This document shows, one piece after another, positions 12,786 to 18,959 of a stretch of DNA of 20,526 nucleotides; the stretch's first letter is position 1, and the number at the start of each line of letters is the position of its first letter. The stretch is taken from positions 1 through 20,526 of IMG/VR virus record IMGVR_UViG_3300040801_004580; one strand, written 5' to 3'. Position numbers and translations under genes: made by a program. The DNA comes from a virus. The notes under the pieces were generated by a model, which was given only the letters and a program-made list of their open reading frames with translations, made no database searches and was not told the DNA's origin.

Positions 12786-13976
12786 TTAGTCGCCCGCTAG
12801 TGCCGCGTGTGCGGGTTGCACCCACTTGGGAAAAATGTTGTGGGCAAAGTTGCCGTCAGCGTCTTCTAGCTCGAGGAAAACCTCATCTGCATCAATGATG
12901 GTGTACAACTTGCCCTCAAACAGGACTTGCTCACCCTCGCTGTATAGATCATCTGCTCGTGAAAAATTACGCAAGCGCGGAACATTTAGCGAGTTGTCGT
13001 CAATCCGTACGTGTTGTTTGAGTTGAGGGTACTGTCCGAAATCTTCGAAGAGGTCAATAAATGTCCACAGGCGTTTTTTGCCAGTGCGTTTGGCAACGCT
13101 TTTAGAAAGCTGCCACGCGGTCTCTATAAACTCGCGGGAGAACTCGCTGTACCAGCGTTGCCAGTTGTCTTTGACTTGGCGGTAGCTAGCATTTTGCGTG
13201 CCGATAGTTTGCCGGAGGTGGTTAAGCTGTTCGGATTTTTCGGGGGAGAAGGGGGAGCTGTAGGTGCCGTTGGCACGTTGGCGCATTTCTTCGGCGAAGC
13301 GATCTTCGGATGATGGGATATAGGCGGCGTCACTTTTTGGCTGCTCGCCCTCCTCCTTCTTATTAACCTTCTTATTAAGTTCTTCTTCCTTATATGACAT
13401 GGGGCATGTACTGATAGCTTGCCGTTGGGTATGGTCTACGTACTGGCGTTGGCTATGGTCTATCCCTTGTTCTGGGACATGTCCCATATCTGATAGGAAA
13501 GGGCTTTTTGGCGTTTCTACGTACTCTTGTTCTGGGGTATGGTCTGTTACTGATGGGAAAGGCATTTTTTGCACTTCACCTGTGACGCCGTATTGTTCCA
13601 AAAGCACCGTTAAAGCATCGTCAAGATGTGGCTCGAGCAACTCAGCCAATACATCAATGTGAATGGTGTAGTGAGTTTTGCAAGGGATACCTTTGCGATA
13701 TTCCGAGAGAATGCCAAGCGATTTAAGTAAACCTCGAGCGGTACGTTGAGCGTCATATCCTAAGCCCGTCTGGGTTTTGATGGCATCTTGGTTGAAGGTG
13801 AAACTATCACCTTTCAAACGACGCCGATATAAGAATTGACCGAGTAAAAGAACGGCGTCGCCATTATGAATAGCTAACCTAAACTCAGGCAGTATGCAGA
13901 TAAATGAACGCATGAACTTTCTCCCTTGGTTCTTACTGTTAGTAGTTGACTTACTTGCTATACTGCTTGCAGTCAT
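12786..13976 (-). CDS. Lambda-O-like replication initiator candidate
   Basis: 396 residues. The start at 13976 lies 6 nt behind GGAAAGGA. An ATG at 13913 (MRSF), behind AGGGAGAAAG, is a plausible alternative. Residues 22-112 look like a winged-helix DNA-binding domain (FNQDAIKTQTGLGYDAQRTARGLLKSLGIL). Residues 135-215 are a low-complexity linker with tandem 8- and 20-residue repeats. The last 180 residues form a separate Trp- and acid-rich domain that could contact DnaB. Winged helix, repetitive linker carrying DNA repeats, and position just before dnaB all match the organisation of lambda O, which binds the origin inside its own gene. Family membership is inferred, not proven by a sequence match. 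Confidence 0.65.
   Translation of the reverse strand: MTASSIASKSTTNSKNQGRKFMRSFICILPEFRLAIHNGDAVLLLGQFLYRRRLKGDSFTFNQDAIKTQTGLGYDAQRTARGLLKSLGILSEYRKGIPCKTHYTIHIDVLAELLEPHLDDALTVLLEQYGVTGEVQKMPFPSVTDHTPEQEYVETPKSPFLSDMGHVPEQGIDHSQRQYVDHTQRQAISTCPMSYKEEELNKKVNKKEEGEQPKSDAAYIPSSEDRFAEEMRQRANGTYSSPFSPEKSEQLNHLRQTIGTQNASYRQVKDNWQRWYSEFSREFIETAWQLSKSVAKRTGKKRLWTFIDLFEDFGQYPQLKQHVRIDDNSLNVPRLRNFSRADDLYSEGEQVLFEGKLYTIIDADEVFLELEDADGNFAHNIFPKWVQPAHAALAGD
13350..13560. other. Putative replication origin with iterons and an AT-rich segment
   Basis: TATGGTCT occurs at 13430, 13454 and 13538. A degenerate copy falls at 13478, so three successive copies are 24 bp apart and the last is 60 bp further on. 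CTTGTTCTGGG and the TGAT.GGAAAGG block recur with the same 60-bp step. Beside them is an AT-rich tract with two tandem copies of CTTCTTATTAA (13356-13366, 13368-13378), like unwinding-element repeats. Location inside the initiator's linker mirrors ori-lambda. The repeats are seen directly and the origin function is inferred. Confidence 0.5.
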
Positions 13977-14027
13977 TGTTAATCCTTTCCACTAAGGGAT
14001 TTGGGCGTGCTAGGAACACGCCCTTTC
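13977..14027 (-). promoter_or_regulatory. Hairpin plus GAAAGGA start module of the initiator gene
   Basis: GGGCGTG and CACGCCC (14003-14023) form a 7-bp stem with a 7-nt loop. Downstream on the minus strand comes GTGGAAAGGATTAACA and then ATG. The stretch is the whole gap between two genes. The T-rich side again faces the plus strand. Confidence 0.6.
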
Positions 14028-14357
14028 TTATTGCCGTTGCCGCTCGAGCTGCGCTGCTGCCATCAAGAGATAGCCTAGTGCGGCTTTCCAGTCTTCTTCG
14101 GGGTCGTGGGCAGGTAAATTGCCGCTGTCGGCCACTTTCTCACAAGCGTCCAAAATCTCGGCATGTCTAAGGGTCACCTTGGCTTTGCCTGTTTCGTAGA
14201 GCGCCACGCGTTCGCGGGGGCAGTCGAGCAAGACAGCTACTTGGTGCTGGCTGTAGTTGAGTTTTTCCCGAATGGTGCGCACTTCTTCGGGGGTCATGTA
14301 GGACTCTTCTTCCAAAGGCGCATTAAAGGTCACGTCAAACAACGCAAGCTGTTCCAT
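14028..14357 (-). CDS. HTH (XRE/Cro-type) DNA-binding protein
   Basis: 109 residues. The start at 14357 is picked because GGAG lies 5 nt before it. GTG at 14363 and ATG at 14360 overlap the preceding stop but are too close to that site. The XRE helix-turn-helix covers MTPEEVRTIREKLNYSQHQV through RVALYETGKAKV. A C-terminal helical region (about 60-109) is acidic then rich in Ala and Arg. It may regulate the middle of the operon, sitting just ahead of the initiator module. It resembles antitoxin-type regulators, but no toxin is adjacent. Confidence 0.8.
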   Translation of the reverse strand: MEQLALFDVTFNAPLEEESYMTPEEVRTIREKLNYSQHQVAVLLDCPRERVALYETGKAKVTLRHAEILDACEKVADSGNLPAHDPEEDWKAALGYLLMAAAQLERQRQ

Positions 14358-14359
14358 CA

Positions 14360-14938
14360 TCACTCCAAACTGAATTTGAGATTCTCGAGATAGCGCCGCA
14401 AACTGGCGGCATACTGCGGGGCAAGGGAATACGACAGGCTTTCCACGGTGGTCTTTTCGCTCATATTTGACGCACTTGCGATACCCTCTGCTTTGACGTC
14501 AATTTGAGTTAAGATGTTGCCTTCTTTGTCGCGTTTGCCAGAGGTAACTTTGACCTCCCAACCACGCGACACCGCCCACCACCACAAAGCGTTAAAGATA
14601 ATGGCATCTTGCTCAGCGCTTAGGTGATGGTTGCTATCAAGCGTGAGATGGGTCTCTTGGCTGTTGTAGGGGTAGCGAAAAGTGACCTCGTAATGACCGT
14701 GTACGTCTTCGGGGCGCAGATCGTCTTCACTAAAGTCGCCTTCTACCGCTTCACCTTTGACCATGGCGACGGCTGCTGCTCGCATCTTCTCGGGCAAATG
14801 GTTAAAGGTTGGCTCGAGTTCTACGATGGGTTTCGTACCAGCTTGACCATGCAAGTCAGCAATTTCCAGCAAACACGTAATCACATGCCACGAGGTGGTG
14901 TGTGGGGCGCTGTCGGTAAACAGTGGGGCGTCAAGCAT
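14360..14938 (-). CDS. Unknown protein, 192 aa
   Basis: No family recognised. The visible regions are a helical N-terminus (SWHVITCLLEIADLHGQAG), an acidic middle (GDFSEDDLRPEDVHGHYEV), a helix with three Trp in a row (FNALWWWAVSRGWEVKV), and a Ser/Tyr-rich end. The start overlaps the upstream gene by 8 nt with a CGAGGGA ribosome site. The end overlaps the HTH gene. It may be a recombination or replication accessory protein by position only. Confidence 0.65.
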   Translation of the reverse strand: MLDAPLFTDSAPHTTSWHVITCLLEIADLHGQAGTKPIVELEPTFNHLPEKMRAAAVAMVKGEAVEGDFSEDDLRPEDVHGHYEVTFRYPYNSQETHLTLDSNHHLSAEQDAIIFNALWWWAVSRGWEVKVTSGKRDKEGNILTQIDVKAEGIASASNMSEKTTVESLSYSLAPQYAASLRRYLENLKFSLE

Positions 14939-15419
14939 CGCGTCCCTCGAGCTGATTCAAGATGCGGTTCACGATGTCAACTTTGGCGCGTGATAAGAAT
15001 GGGCGAATGATGCCGTTACCTTTATCGTTTAGGCGTCCCCTCGAGCAACGCAGTAGGGTGCTTTTGGTCATAGGTTTCATCGGCTCGCCTTTTTGTGTCG
15101 TCCACAAGGGGGAGGTGTTGATGATGCGCAATACCACCTCTGGACTGGCTGCGCCTGATTCAAGAAACGTACTAAGGCGTTTGCCAAGCTCGAGATAGGC
15201 ATCCATGTCTGCATCAGGGGTAGGTGTTTTGTCGCGGCCACTGTTGGGCTGTGAGATAGCAGATAGTGCATCAGACGGGGTAGTAAGGCGCTGTTCGTAC
15301 AACGCCTCTACCAAGCCTCGGAGTTGGGCAACTTCATGACGAAGCGCCCGTAACTCTTTGGCTGTCTCGCTATCAGATAGCCCAAAGATGCCATCTTGCC
15401 GACTATGCAAGCCAGACAT
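14931..15419 (-). CDS. Unknown coiled-coil protein, 162 aa
   Basis: ATG at 15419 shares one base with the HU stop (TGATG). Residues 17-45 (SETAKELRALRHEVAQLRGL and onward) should form a short coiled coil. A Ser/Pro/Thr linker follows, then a helical C-terminal domain (AYLELGKRLSTFLESGAASPE ... RAKVDIVNRILNQLEG). No family recognised. A dimer-forming helix plus globular tail directly after HU suggests a DNA-associated or scaffolding role, not testable from sequence. Confidence 0.65.
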   Translation of the reverse strand: MSGLHSRQDGIFGLSDSETAKELRALRHEVAQLRGLVEALYEQRLTTPSDALSAISQPNSGRDKTPTPDADMDAYLELGKRLSTFLESGAASPEVVLRIINTSPLWTTQKGEPMKPMTKSTLLRCSRGRLNDKGNGIIRPFLSRAKVDIVNRILNQLEGRDA

Positions 15420-15712
15420 CAAAACGGTGACTTGTTCACCGCGTCTTTGAAGCTTTTGCCGGCTTTGAACGCGGGGTAGTCGCTTGCAGGGACTTTGATT
15501 CGTTCGGTGGTACCAGGCTTAACCGCGTCTCTTGCTTGACGGTGGCGCTTTTCAAAAGTACCGAAGCCTGTGATTGATACGCTTTTACCTTCGGCGAGGC
15601 TGGTTTCGATGCCTTGGGTAAATGCCTCGAGCACGTTCTTGACAGTTTTCTTGCTTTCGCCTGTGGCTTCGGCAATCAGGTCGATGAGTTCAGACTTTCC
15701 TACTTTTGACAT
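15419..15712 (-). CDS. hup: HU family DNA-binding protein
   Basis: 97 residues. HU proteins are small dimers that bend and compact DNA and help origins open. The family pattern is complete: MSKVGKSELIDLIAEATGES at the N-terminal helices, FTQGIETSLAEGKSVSITGFGTFEKR in the core, the DNA-clasping arm RQARDAVKPGTTERIKVPAS with the conserved Pro, and PAFKAGKSFKDAVN. The ending resembles Thermus/Deinococcus HU. AAAGGAGA precedes the ATG. Encoded among replication genes, it probably assists initiation or packaging-ready compaction. It could equally be a regulatory partner of integrase. Confidence 0.95.
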   Translation of the reverse strand: MSKVGKSELIDLIAEATGESKKTVKNVLEAFTQGIETSLAEGKSVSITGFGTFEKRHRQARDAVKPGTTERIKVPASDYPAFKAGKSFKDAVNKSPF

Positions 15713-15721
15713 AAGTCTCCT

Positions 15722-16222
15722 TTACTTCAAAAGCGCAGCGACGTCGGGGTCTACCCCTTCGATGCGCGGTTTTGACTGAGTGATTTTGGTTTGCTCATAA
15801 GGTGGCAAACCGTTTTCATTGCGTGCCTCGAGGCGTTCAATGTGCGCCTCTACTTGTGAACGCCGCCAGCCTTTTTCGCGCCCACTGAGCTTGACGCAAG
15901 GCACATACTTCAGATGACGTTTGACTGCGCCAAACTTAAAATTGGGAAAGTATTCATCCCATACTTCCTTAGCAGTCAATACGTGGTTAGGGTTCTTTTG
16001 TTCACTGGCTAGCAGTGTCTCGAGCACATCCAAGCGGTCTTGAATGGCGTCGATTTCGGGTAAGTCAACTTTGAGGTTCAACGTTGTTCCTTTCTTGGGC
16101 TTGACAGTGCGTAGGGTTAAGAACGTAAATGCGGCTTGGACGATGAGAAAGCTACCCAAAACAAAACGACCAATCGTGTCAAGGTCGCCAGCAAGGGCGA
16201 TGGCTTCACGAAGGGTCGTCAT
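15722..16222 (-). CDS. Membrane-anchored protein with coiled coil and possible HTH
   Basis: 166 residues. One transmembrane helix (about 18-37, FVLGSFLIVQAAFTFLTL) is followed by KPKK, placing the rest in the cytoplasm. Residues 50-75 (LPEIDAIQDRLDVLETLLAS) look like a coiled coil. The C-terminal part (VLTAKEVWDEYFPNFKFGAVKRHLKYV, GWRRSQVEAHIERLEAR) resembles excisionase or MerR-type winged helices. I do not recognise a named family. If the reading is right, this is a membrane-tethered DNA-binding protein next to HU, possibly holding phage DNA at the membrane. The start is fixed by an in-frame TGA 8 codons upstream. Confidence 0.6.
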   Translation of the reverse strand: MTTLREAIALAGDLDTIGRFVLGSFLIVQAAFTFLTLRTVKPKKGTTLNLKVDLPEIDAIQDRLDVLETLLASEQKNPNHVLTAKEVWDEYFPNFKFGAVKRHLKYVPCVKLSGREKGWRRSQVEAHIERLEARNENGLPPYEQTKITQSKPRIEGVDPDVAALLK

Positions 16223-16247
16223 AATTAGTAATTTGTGGTAAACTCAC
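16206..16247 (-). CDS. Possible 13-codon leader peptide
   Basis: GTG at 16247 lies 5 nt behind GAAAGGAAT, the same place that ATG occupies in the sister module at 13976. It encodes MSLPQITNYDDPS and its stop lies 15 nt inside the 166-aa gene, in another frame. Its translation could couple or limit initiation at 16222, whose own ATG is 34 nt from the GAAAGGA. Seen only as a layout. Confidence 0.3.
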   Translation of the reverse strand: MSLPQITNYDDPS

Positions 16248-16303
16248 AGTAATTCCTTTCTATTCTTAAAGGTTTTGGCGACGTTCCTACCGTCGCCTTT
16301 TTT
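16223..16303 (-). promoter_or_regulatory. Hairpin plus GAAAGGA start module, third copy
   Basis: GGCGACG and CGTCGCC (16277-16297) form a 7-bp stem with a 7-nt loop. Six T follow on the plus-strand side (16298-16303), overlapping the stop codon of the Cro-like gene. On the minus strand the hairpin is followed by AGAAAGGAATTA. As in the other two modules, terminator polarity is opposite to the operon. Confidence 0.6.
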
Positions 16304-16595
16304 AATTGCCTAGCCAGACAACTCCGTTTTTGACCGTGCCTTGATTACTAGGGGGTGGAATGTGGTTAGCAAGCTCATCTGGTAGGCTCTGTCGGTGCCA
16401 CTCCACGTCAATGCCCAAGACGTAGCAAGCCAGTAGCGCCGTAGCGGTGTGGGGTGTTGACTCCCCTTTGAACCAGCGATACAGCGTAGGCGGTTGAACA
16501 CCCAAAAGCTTGGCAAGCTTGCGTGGATTCATGCCCTTGGCACGCATCTTGGCAATGATTTCTTGCTTGATTCTTTCTTGGATTTGCTCAGACAT
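16302..16595 (-). CDS. Cro-like HTH regulator, first gene of the leftward operon
   Basis: 97 residues. The XRE-type helix-turn-helix spans about 20-50 (MNPRKLAKLLGVQPPTLYRW, FKGESTPHTATALLACYVLGI). It is divergent from the repressor gene and first in the lytic-type operon, the position of Cro in lambdoid phages. The ATG lies 6 nt beyond a -10 box, so transcription should start at or next to the A of ATG, giving a leaderless mRNA. No ribosome-binding string is present. It probably represses the repressor promoter or its own. Confidence 0.85.
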   Translation of the reverse strand: MSEQIQERIKQEIIAKMRAKGMNPRKLAKLLGVQPPTLYRWFKGESTPHTATALLACYVLGIDVEWHRQSLPDELANHIPPPSNQGTVKNGVVWLGN

Positions 16596-16598
16596 TTT

Positions 16599-16636
16599 CC
16601 AATCATACTCTTATCAATTTTTTGAGTCAAGATTGG
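16599..16636. promoter_or_regulatory. Inverted operator pair flanking the leftward promoter
   Basis: CCAATC (16599-16604) and GATTGG (16631-16636) are exact inverted copies about three helical turns apart. They lie over the -10 box and just upstream of the -35 box. The symmetry extends weakly (TTTTCC on one side, GGGAAAG on the other). A repressor dimer pair could bind here. The assignment is inferred from position. Confidence 0.45.
16602..16630 (-). promoter_or_regulatory. Leftward early promoter giving a leaderless transcript
   Basis: On the minus strand TTGACT (plus 16625-16630), a 17-nt spacer and TATGAT (16602-16607) are followed by only six bases and then ATG (16595). Start of transcription is expected at the initiation codon. 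Deinococcus is known for many leaderless mRNAs with a -10 box at this distance. Confidence 0.75.
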
Positions 16637-16682
16637 GAAAGTTGTCAGTAAATCTTTGCGCCTTCTGATGCAAAAACAGCGC

Positions 16683-16706
16683 ATAGCGGCTAAAATGCCG
16701 TATAGT
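16683..16706 (+). promoter_or_regulatory. Rightward (repressor) promoter candidate with imperfect inverted repeat
   Basis: TATAGT (16701-16706) lies 11 nt before the small ORF at 16718. No good -35 is seen at 17 nt, which suits a weak or activated repressor promoter. ATAGCGGC and GCCGTAT surround TAAAAT (16691-16696) as an imperfect inverted repeat, a second operator candidate. Confidence 0.4.
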
Positions 16707-16717
16707 GAAAATCGAAA

Positions 16718-16795
16718 ATGACAAATTCTTTGGACGATCCGCTCGAGATAAAGCCCCTCCGTCTCTTGAAAACCATTAGCGGAGGGGCAATGTGA
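16718..16795 (+). CDS. Small ORF (25 aa) coupled to the repressor start
   Basis: It reads MTNSLDDPLE to TISGGAM and ends in ATGTGA, so its stop overlaps the repressor's GTG by 3 bases. Its last codons contain GGAGGGG, the ribosome site for the repressor. It could be a leader peptide that couples repressor synthesis to translation from a short-leader mRNA, or simply an open stretch. No homology is recognised. Confidence 0.4.
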   Translation: MTNSLDDPLEIKPLRLLKTISGGAM

Positions 16796-17505
16796 CCATC
16801 ATTTCTGACTTAATGGAGCGATACGGCCTCGGCAATCGCGAAGTGCTCGAGGAACTGAGCAAGCGCAATGCTGGCATTAGCGAAGGGTATTTTTCCAAAA
16901 TAAAAAATGGCAAGATACCTCTGGAGCGGGTGAAGATAACCACCCGCGAGGCCTTGCGAGATATTTTTGGGTTGTCGGTTGAAGCGTGGCGCGAGCTAAC
17001 CGGCTTGGAGATACCTGCTTTTGCACTCAAAAAAACGCCTGCGGTCGTTTCATTGTCCGAGGATTCAGAAAAAAAATCTGCTAACCAGGCAGACATAGCG
17101 TTCTTTGACACACGATACTCTCATGAAATGACTGTTCGCTCGGTATCTTCTGAACTGCTCAATCTACTTGCATTAACACCACAACGCACCGTCATTGTTA
17201 AAGTGCGTAACGATATGTATCTCGAGAAGACGATCCGAGATAAGTATCCGCATGGCTCGAGGCTCATTTTTTACACCCAACGGGTTCCTACTGATGGGCA
17301 AACAGTACTAATAAAGCTCAAGATGGCAAACAAAGATGTCTACGCCGTCGTCGAGTATCAAAAGACAAATCCGTTTTTTTCTATCCAGCAAGAAGGTGGC
17401 GAACCCAAAGTTGTTGCTGAGCCTGATGTGGAATACATCGGCGTGCTGGCTTATGGGCTTGTGCCAGAGCTCGAAGACATTCTTGACCGCTTGATGGAGG
17501 AATAA
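16792..17505 (+). CDS. CI/LexA-fold repressor without self-cleavage residues
   Basis: 237 residues, GTG start 4 nt behind GGAGGGG. The N-terminal 75 residues are a helix-turn-helix (LEELSKRNAGISEGYFSKIK). The rest resembles the S24 domain of CI and LexA: TVIVKVRNDMYLE stands where GDSMYP is usual, followed by PHGSRLIFYTQRVPTDGQTVLIKL and YIGVLAYGLV. The nucleophile Ser position is Asp (D141) and the region DVYAVVEY lacks the expected Lys, so autocleavage seems impossible. It sits opposite the Cro-like gene and directly before integrase, the expected place for the lysogeny repressor. Induction would need another route than RecA-stimulated cleavage. Confidence 0.8.
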   Translation: MTIISDLMERYGLGNREVLEELSKRNAGISEGYFSKIKNGKIPLERVKITTREALRDIFGLSVEAWRELTGLEIPAFALKKTPAVVSLSEDSEKKSANQADIAFFDTRYSHEMTVRSVSSELLNLLALTPQRTVIVKVRNDMYLEKTIRDKYPHGSRLIFYTQRVPTDGQTVLIKLKMANKDVYAVVEYQKTNPFFSIQQEGGEPKVVAEPDVEYIGVLAYGLVPELEDILDRLMEE

Positions 17506-18713
17506 TGCCTCGCTATACCATCACGGGCGCACTTACCCCTAAGCTGTGGTCATCAAGTAAGTCTAAAAGCACTAAGTATCAAATTCAAAAAATAGTGAAG
17601 TTTGCTGATGGCTCATCTAAACGCCTTACTGCTTATGGGACAACCAAGACTGCTTGTATTGACAATTTGCATGCTAAAGCGCAAACCTTAGCTGATTCTA
17701 TCGTCACCGCTGACACCATGACGTTTCGGGATGCCGCCGTGAGGTGGCTTTCCGATAAAAAGCGCTCAGGTCGTAAGTACGGCACGATTTACACGTATTC
17801 CAAAAAACTCAATACGCATTTGTTACCCGCGCTTAGTGATATGCCTTTGCATACAATCACATTCCAACATATAGAAAGCATCCTGTTTGGACTTACCGAT
17901 GAAGGTAAGTACCGAACAGCCGAACAATGTCGCATCATTCTTAATAATCTTTTCAAGTGGGCTATGCGCTATTATCGTGATGACTATCAATTACAAAACC
18001 CTGTTGACTACATCGCACCGCTGCCCAAAAAACGCCGCTCACCAAACAGCCCACAACGCGCCAACAACCTATGGACAGATGACCAACTCAAAGCGTTCTT
18101 GAATGAATCCAAGCGGCTATACGACCAGCGCAAAAGTTTGTACTATCCGTTTTATCTGCTAGCCATTGGCGCAGGCTTGCGTAGAAGTGAGCTTATCGGT
18201 TTGTCGTGGCGTAACGTCTACACAAATGAGCATGGCTGTTTTGTTGATGTCGTTGAACAGTATGTTAGCTATGACATCAGCTTCTACGAAACGCCAAAAA
18301 CTGAACACGGTACTCGAGAAATACCTATCTCAAAAGAACTTTATAACGCGCTGTTAGACCATCGTCAAATAATAGAAAAAGAATATGCCACCCGCAAAGG
18401 ATGGCAAAAAAATAATCTTGTATTTCCAAGCATCAACGGCACACCAATCACAGAGCGCAACGTATACCGTAGCCTATACAAGTTGATTCGAAAACTAGGC
18501 TTACCCAAAATCACACCGCACGATTTTAGACGGCTCTACAGTAGCCATCTAGCAAACGCCATTCATAAACAGGGCAAGTTCCCCGTCAAAATCATCCAGC
18601 AACGTCTAGGTCATGCCCGCAGTGATGTGTCGATGGAAGTCTACGTCAAGATGCTACGTGACAACGATGAACCTGCCACAGTCACAGTGCTTGCTGATGA
18701 AAGTGACGTATAA
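17505..18713 (+). CDS. int: Tyrosine integrase
   Basis: 402 residues. It recombines attP with attB at a tRNA gene. The N-terminal arm-binding region (about 1-65) is followed by the SAM-like core-binding domain (70-175; FRDAAVRWLSDKK, TYSKKLNTHLLP) and the catalytic domain. All catalytic residues are present: R226 in GAGLRRSEL, K265 in ETPKTEHG, H339 and R342 in PHDFRR, H370 in QRLGHA and nucleophile Y380 in MEVYVKM. The ATG overlaps the repressor stop by one base, so both are made from one transcript. Only one CTCGAG occurs here, so the gene may have a separate history. The attachment site follows at once. Confidence 0.96.
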   Translation: MPRYTITGALTPKLWSSSKSKSTKYQIQKIVKFADGSSKRLTAYGTTKTACIDNLHAKAQTLADSIVTADTMTFRDAAVRWLSDKKRSGRKYGTIYTYSKKLNTHLLPALSDMPLHTITFQHIESILFGLTDEGKYRTAEQCRIILNNLFKWAMRYYRDDYQLQNPVDYIAPLPKKRRSPNSPQRANNLWTDDQLKAFLNESKRLYDQRKSLYYPFYLLAIGAGLRRSELIGLSWRNVYTNEHGCFVDVVEQYVSYDISFYETPKTEHGTREIPISKELYNALLDHRQIIEKEYATRKGWQKNNLVFPSINGTPITERNVYRSLYKLIRKLGLPKITPHDFRRLYSSHLANAIHKQGKFPVKIIQQRLGHARSDVSMEVYVKMLRDNDEPATVTVLADESDV

Positions 18714-18730
18714 AATGACGTACAAACACA

Positions 18731-18767
18731 AAGACGGCATCCTCAGAAGCTCGAGAAATACCGTCTT
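18731..18767. other. Inverted repeat between integrase and att core
   Basis: AAGACGG (18731-18737) and CCGTCTT (18761-18767) form a 7-bp inverted repeat with a 23-nt loop containing CTCGAG. There is no T tract. It could be an accessory-protein site or the end of the integrase message. Confidence 0.35.
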
Positions 18768-18772
18768 AGACG

Positions 18773-18817
18773 TGGTGCGCCTGACAGGAATCGAACCTGT
18801 GACACGAGGCTTAGGAG
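18773..18817 (-). pseudogene. 3' part of a tRNA-Arg (anticodon CCU), attachment-site core
   Basis: On the minus strand the segment runs from the anticodon loop CTCCTAA through GCCTC, a T arm ACAGG-TTCGATT-CCTGT and the acceptor strand CAGGCGC to ACCA. The 5' half does not match: the bases before the loop do not pair with GCCTC, and no GCGCCTG acceptor strand lies at the right distance. It is therefore a tRNA remnant that restores the 3' end of the host gene upon integration. CCA is encoded. Confidence 0.8.
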
Positions 18818-18959
18818 TTCTATCAACAAACTACCCCATAACCGCTCGTAAATGTCGATAAGTGTCTTGCAGACGCTGCTTTTCGGATATTTATTATCAA
18901 TTACCCCGCTTGACTATCCAATGACTTAACGTCACTAATGACGTATAAATGACGTACGC

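Larger units (their letters stand above)
18704..18957. other. attP-like attachment site: tRNA-derived core with arm-type repeats on both sides
   Basis: The core is the tRNA fragment 18773-18817. TGACGT half-sites lie on the left at 18704 and 18716 and on the right at 18929 (inverted), 18939 and 18950. A near-identical block of about 19-20 bp (18704-18723 and 18939-18957) is thus present on each side. Integrase genes of this family usually lie beside their attP, and arm sites on both sides imply that the site has not been split by integration. The right block ends 3 bp before the coiled-coil gene's stop. Confidence 0.6.

Noticed and set aside
13399-13662. CRISPR-like array because of short regular repeats
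   Set aside because: The repeats are 8 bp at 24-bp steps within a coding gene, with no unique spacers or cas genes. Iterons explain them better.
18773-18860. Complete tRNA gene
   Set aside because: Only the part from the anticodon loop to CCA is tRNA-like. The 5' acceptor strand and anticodon stem partner are missing.
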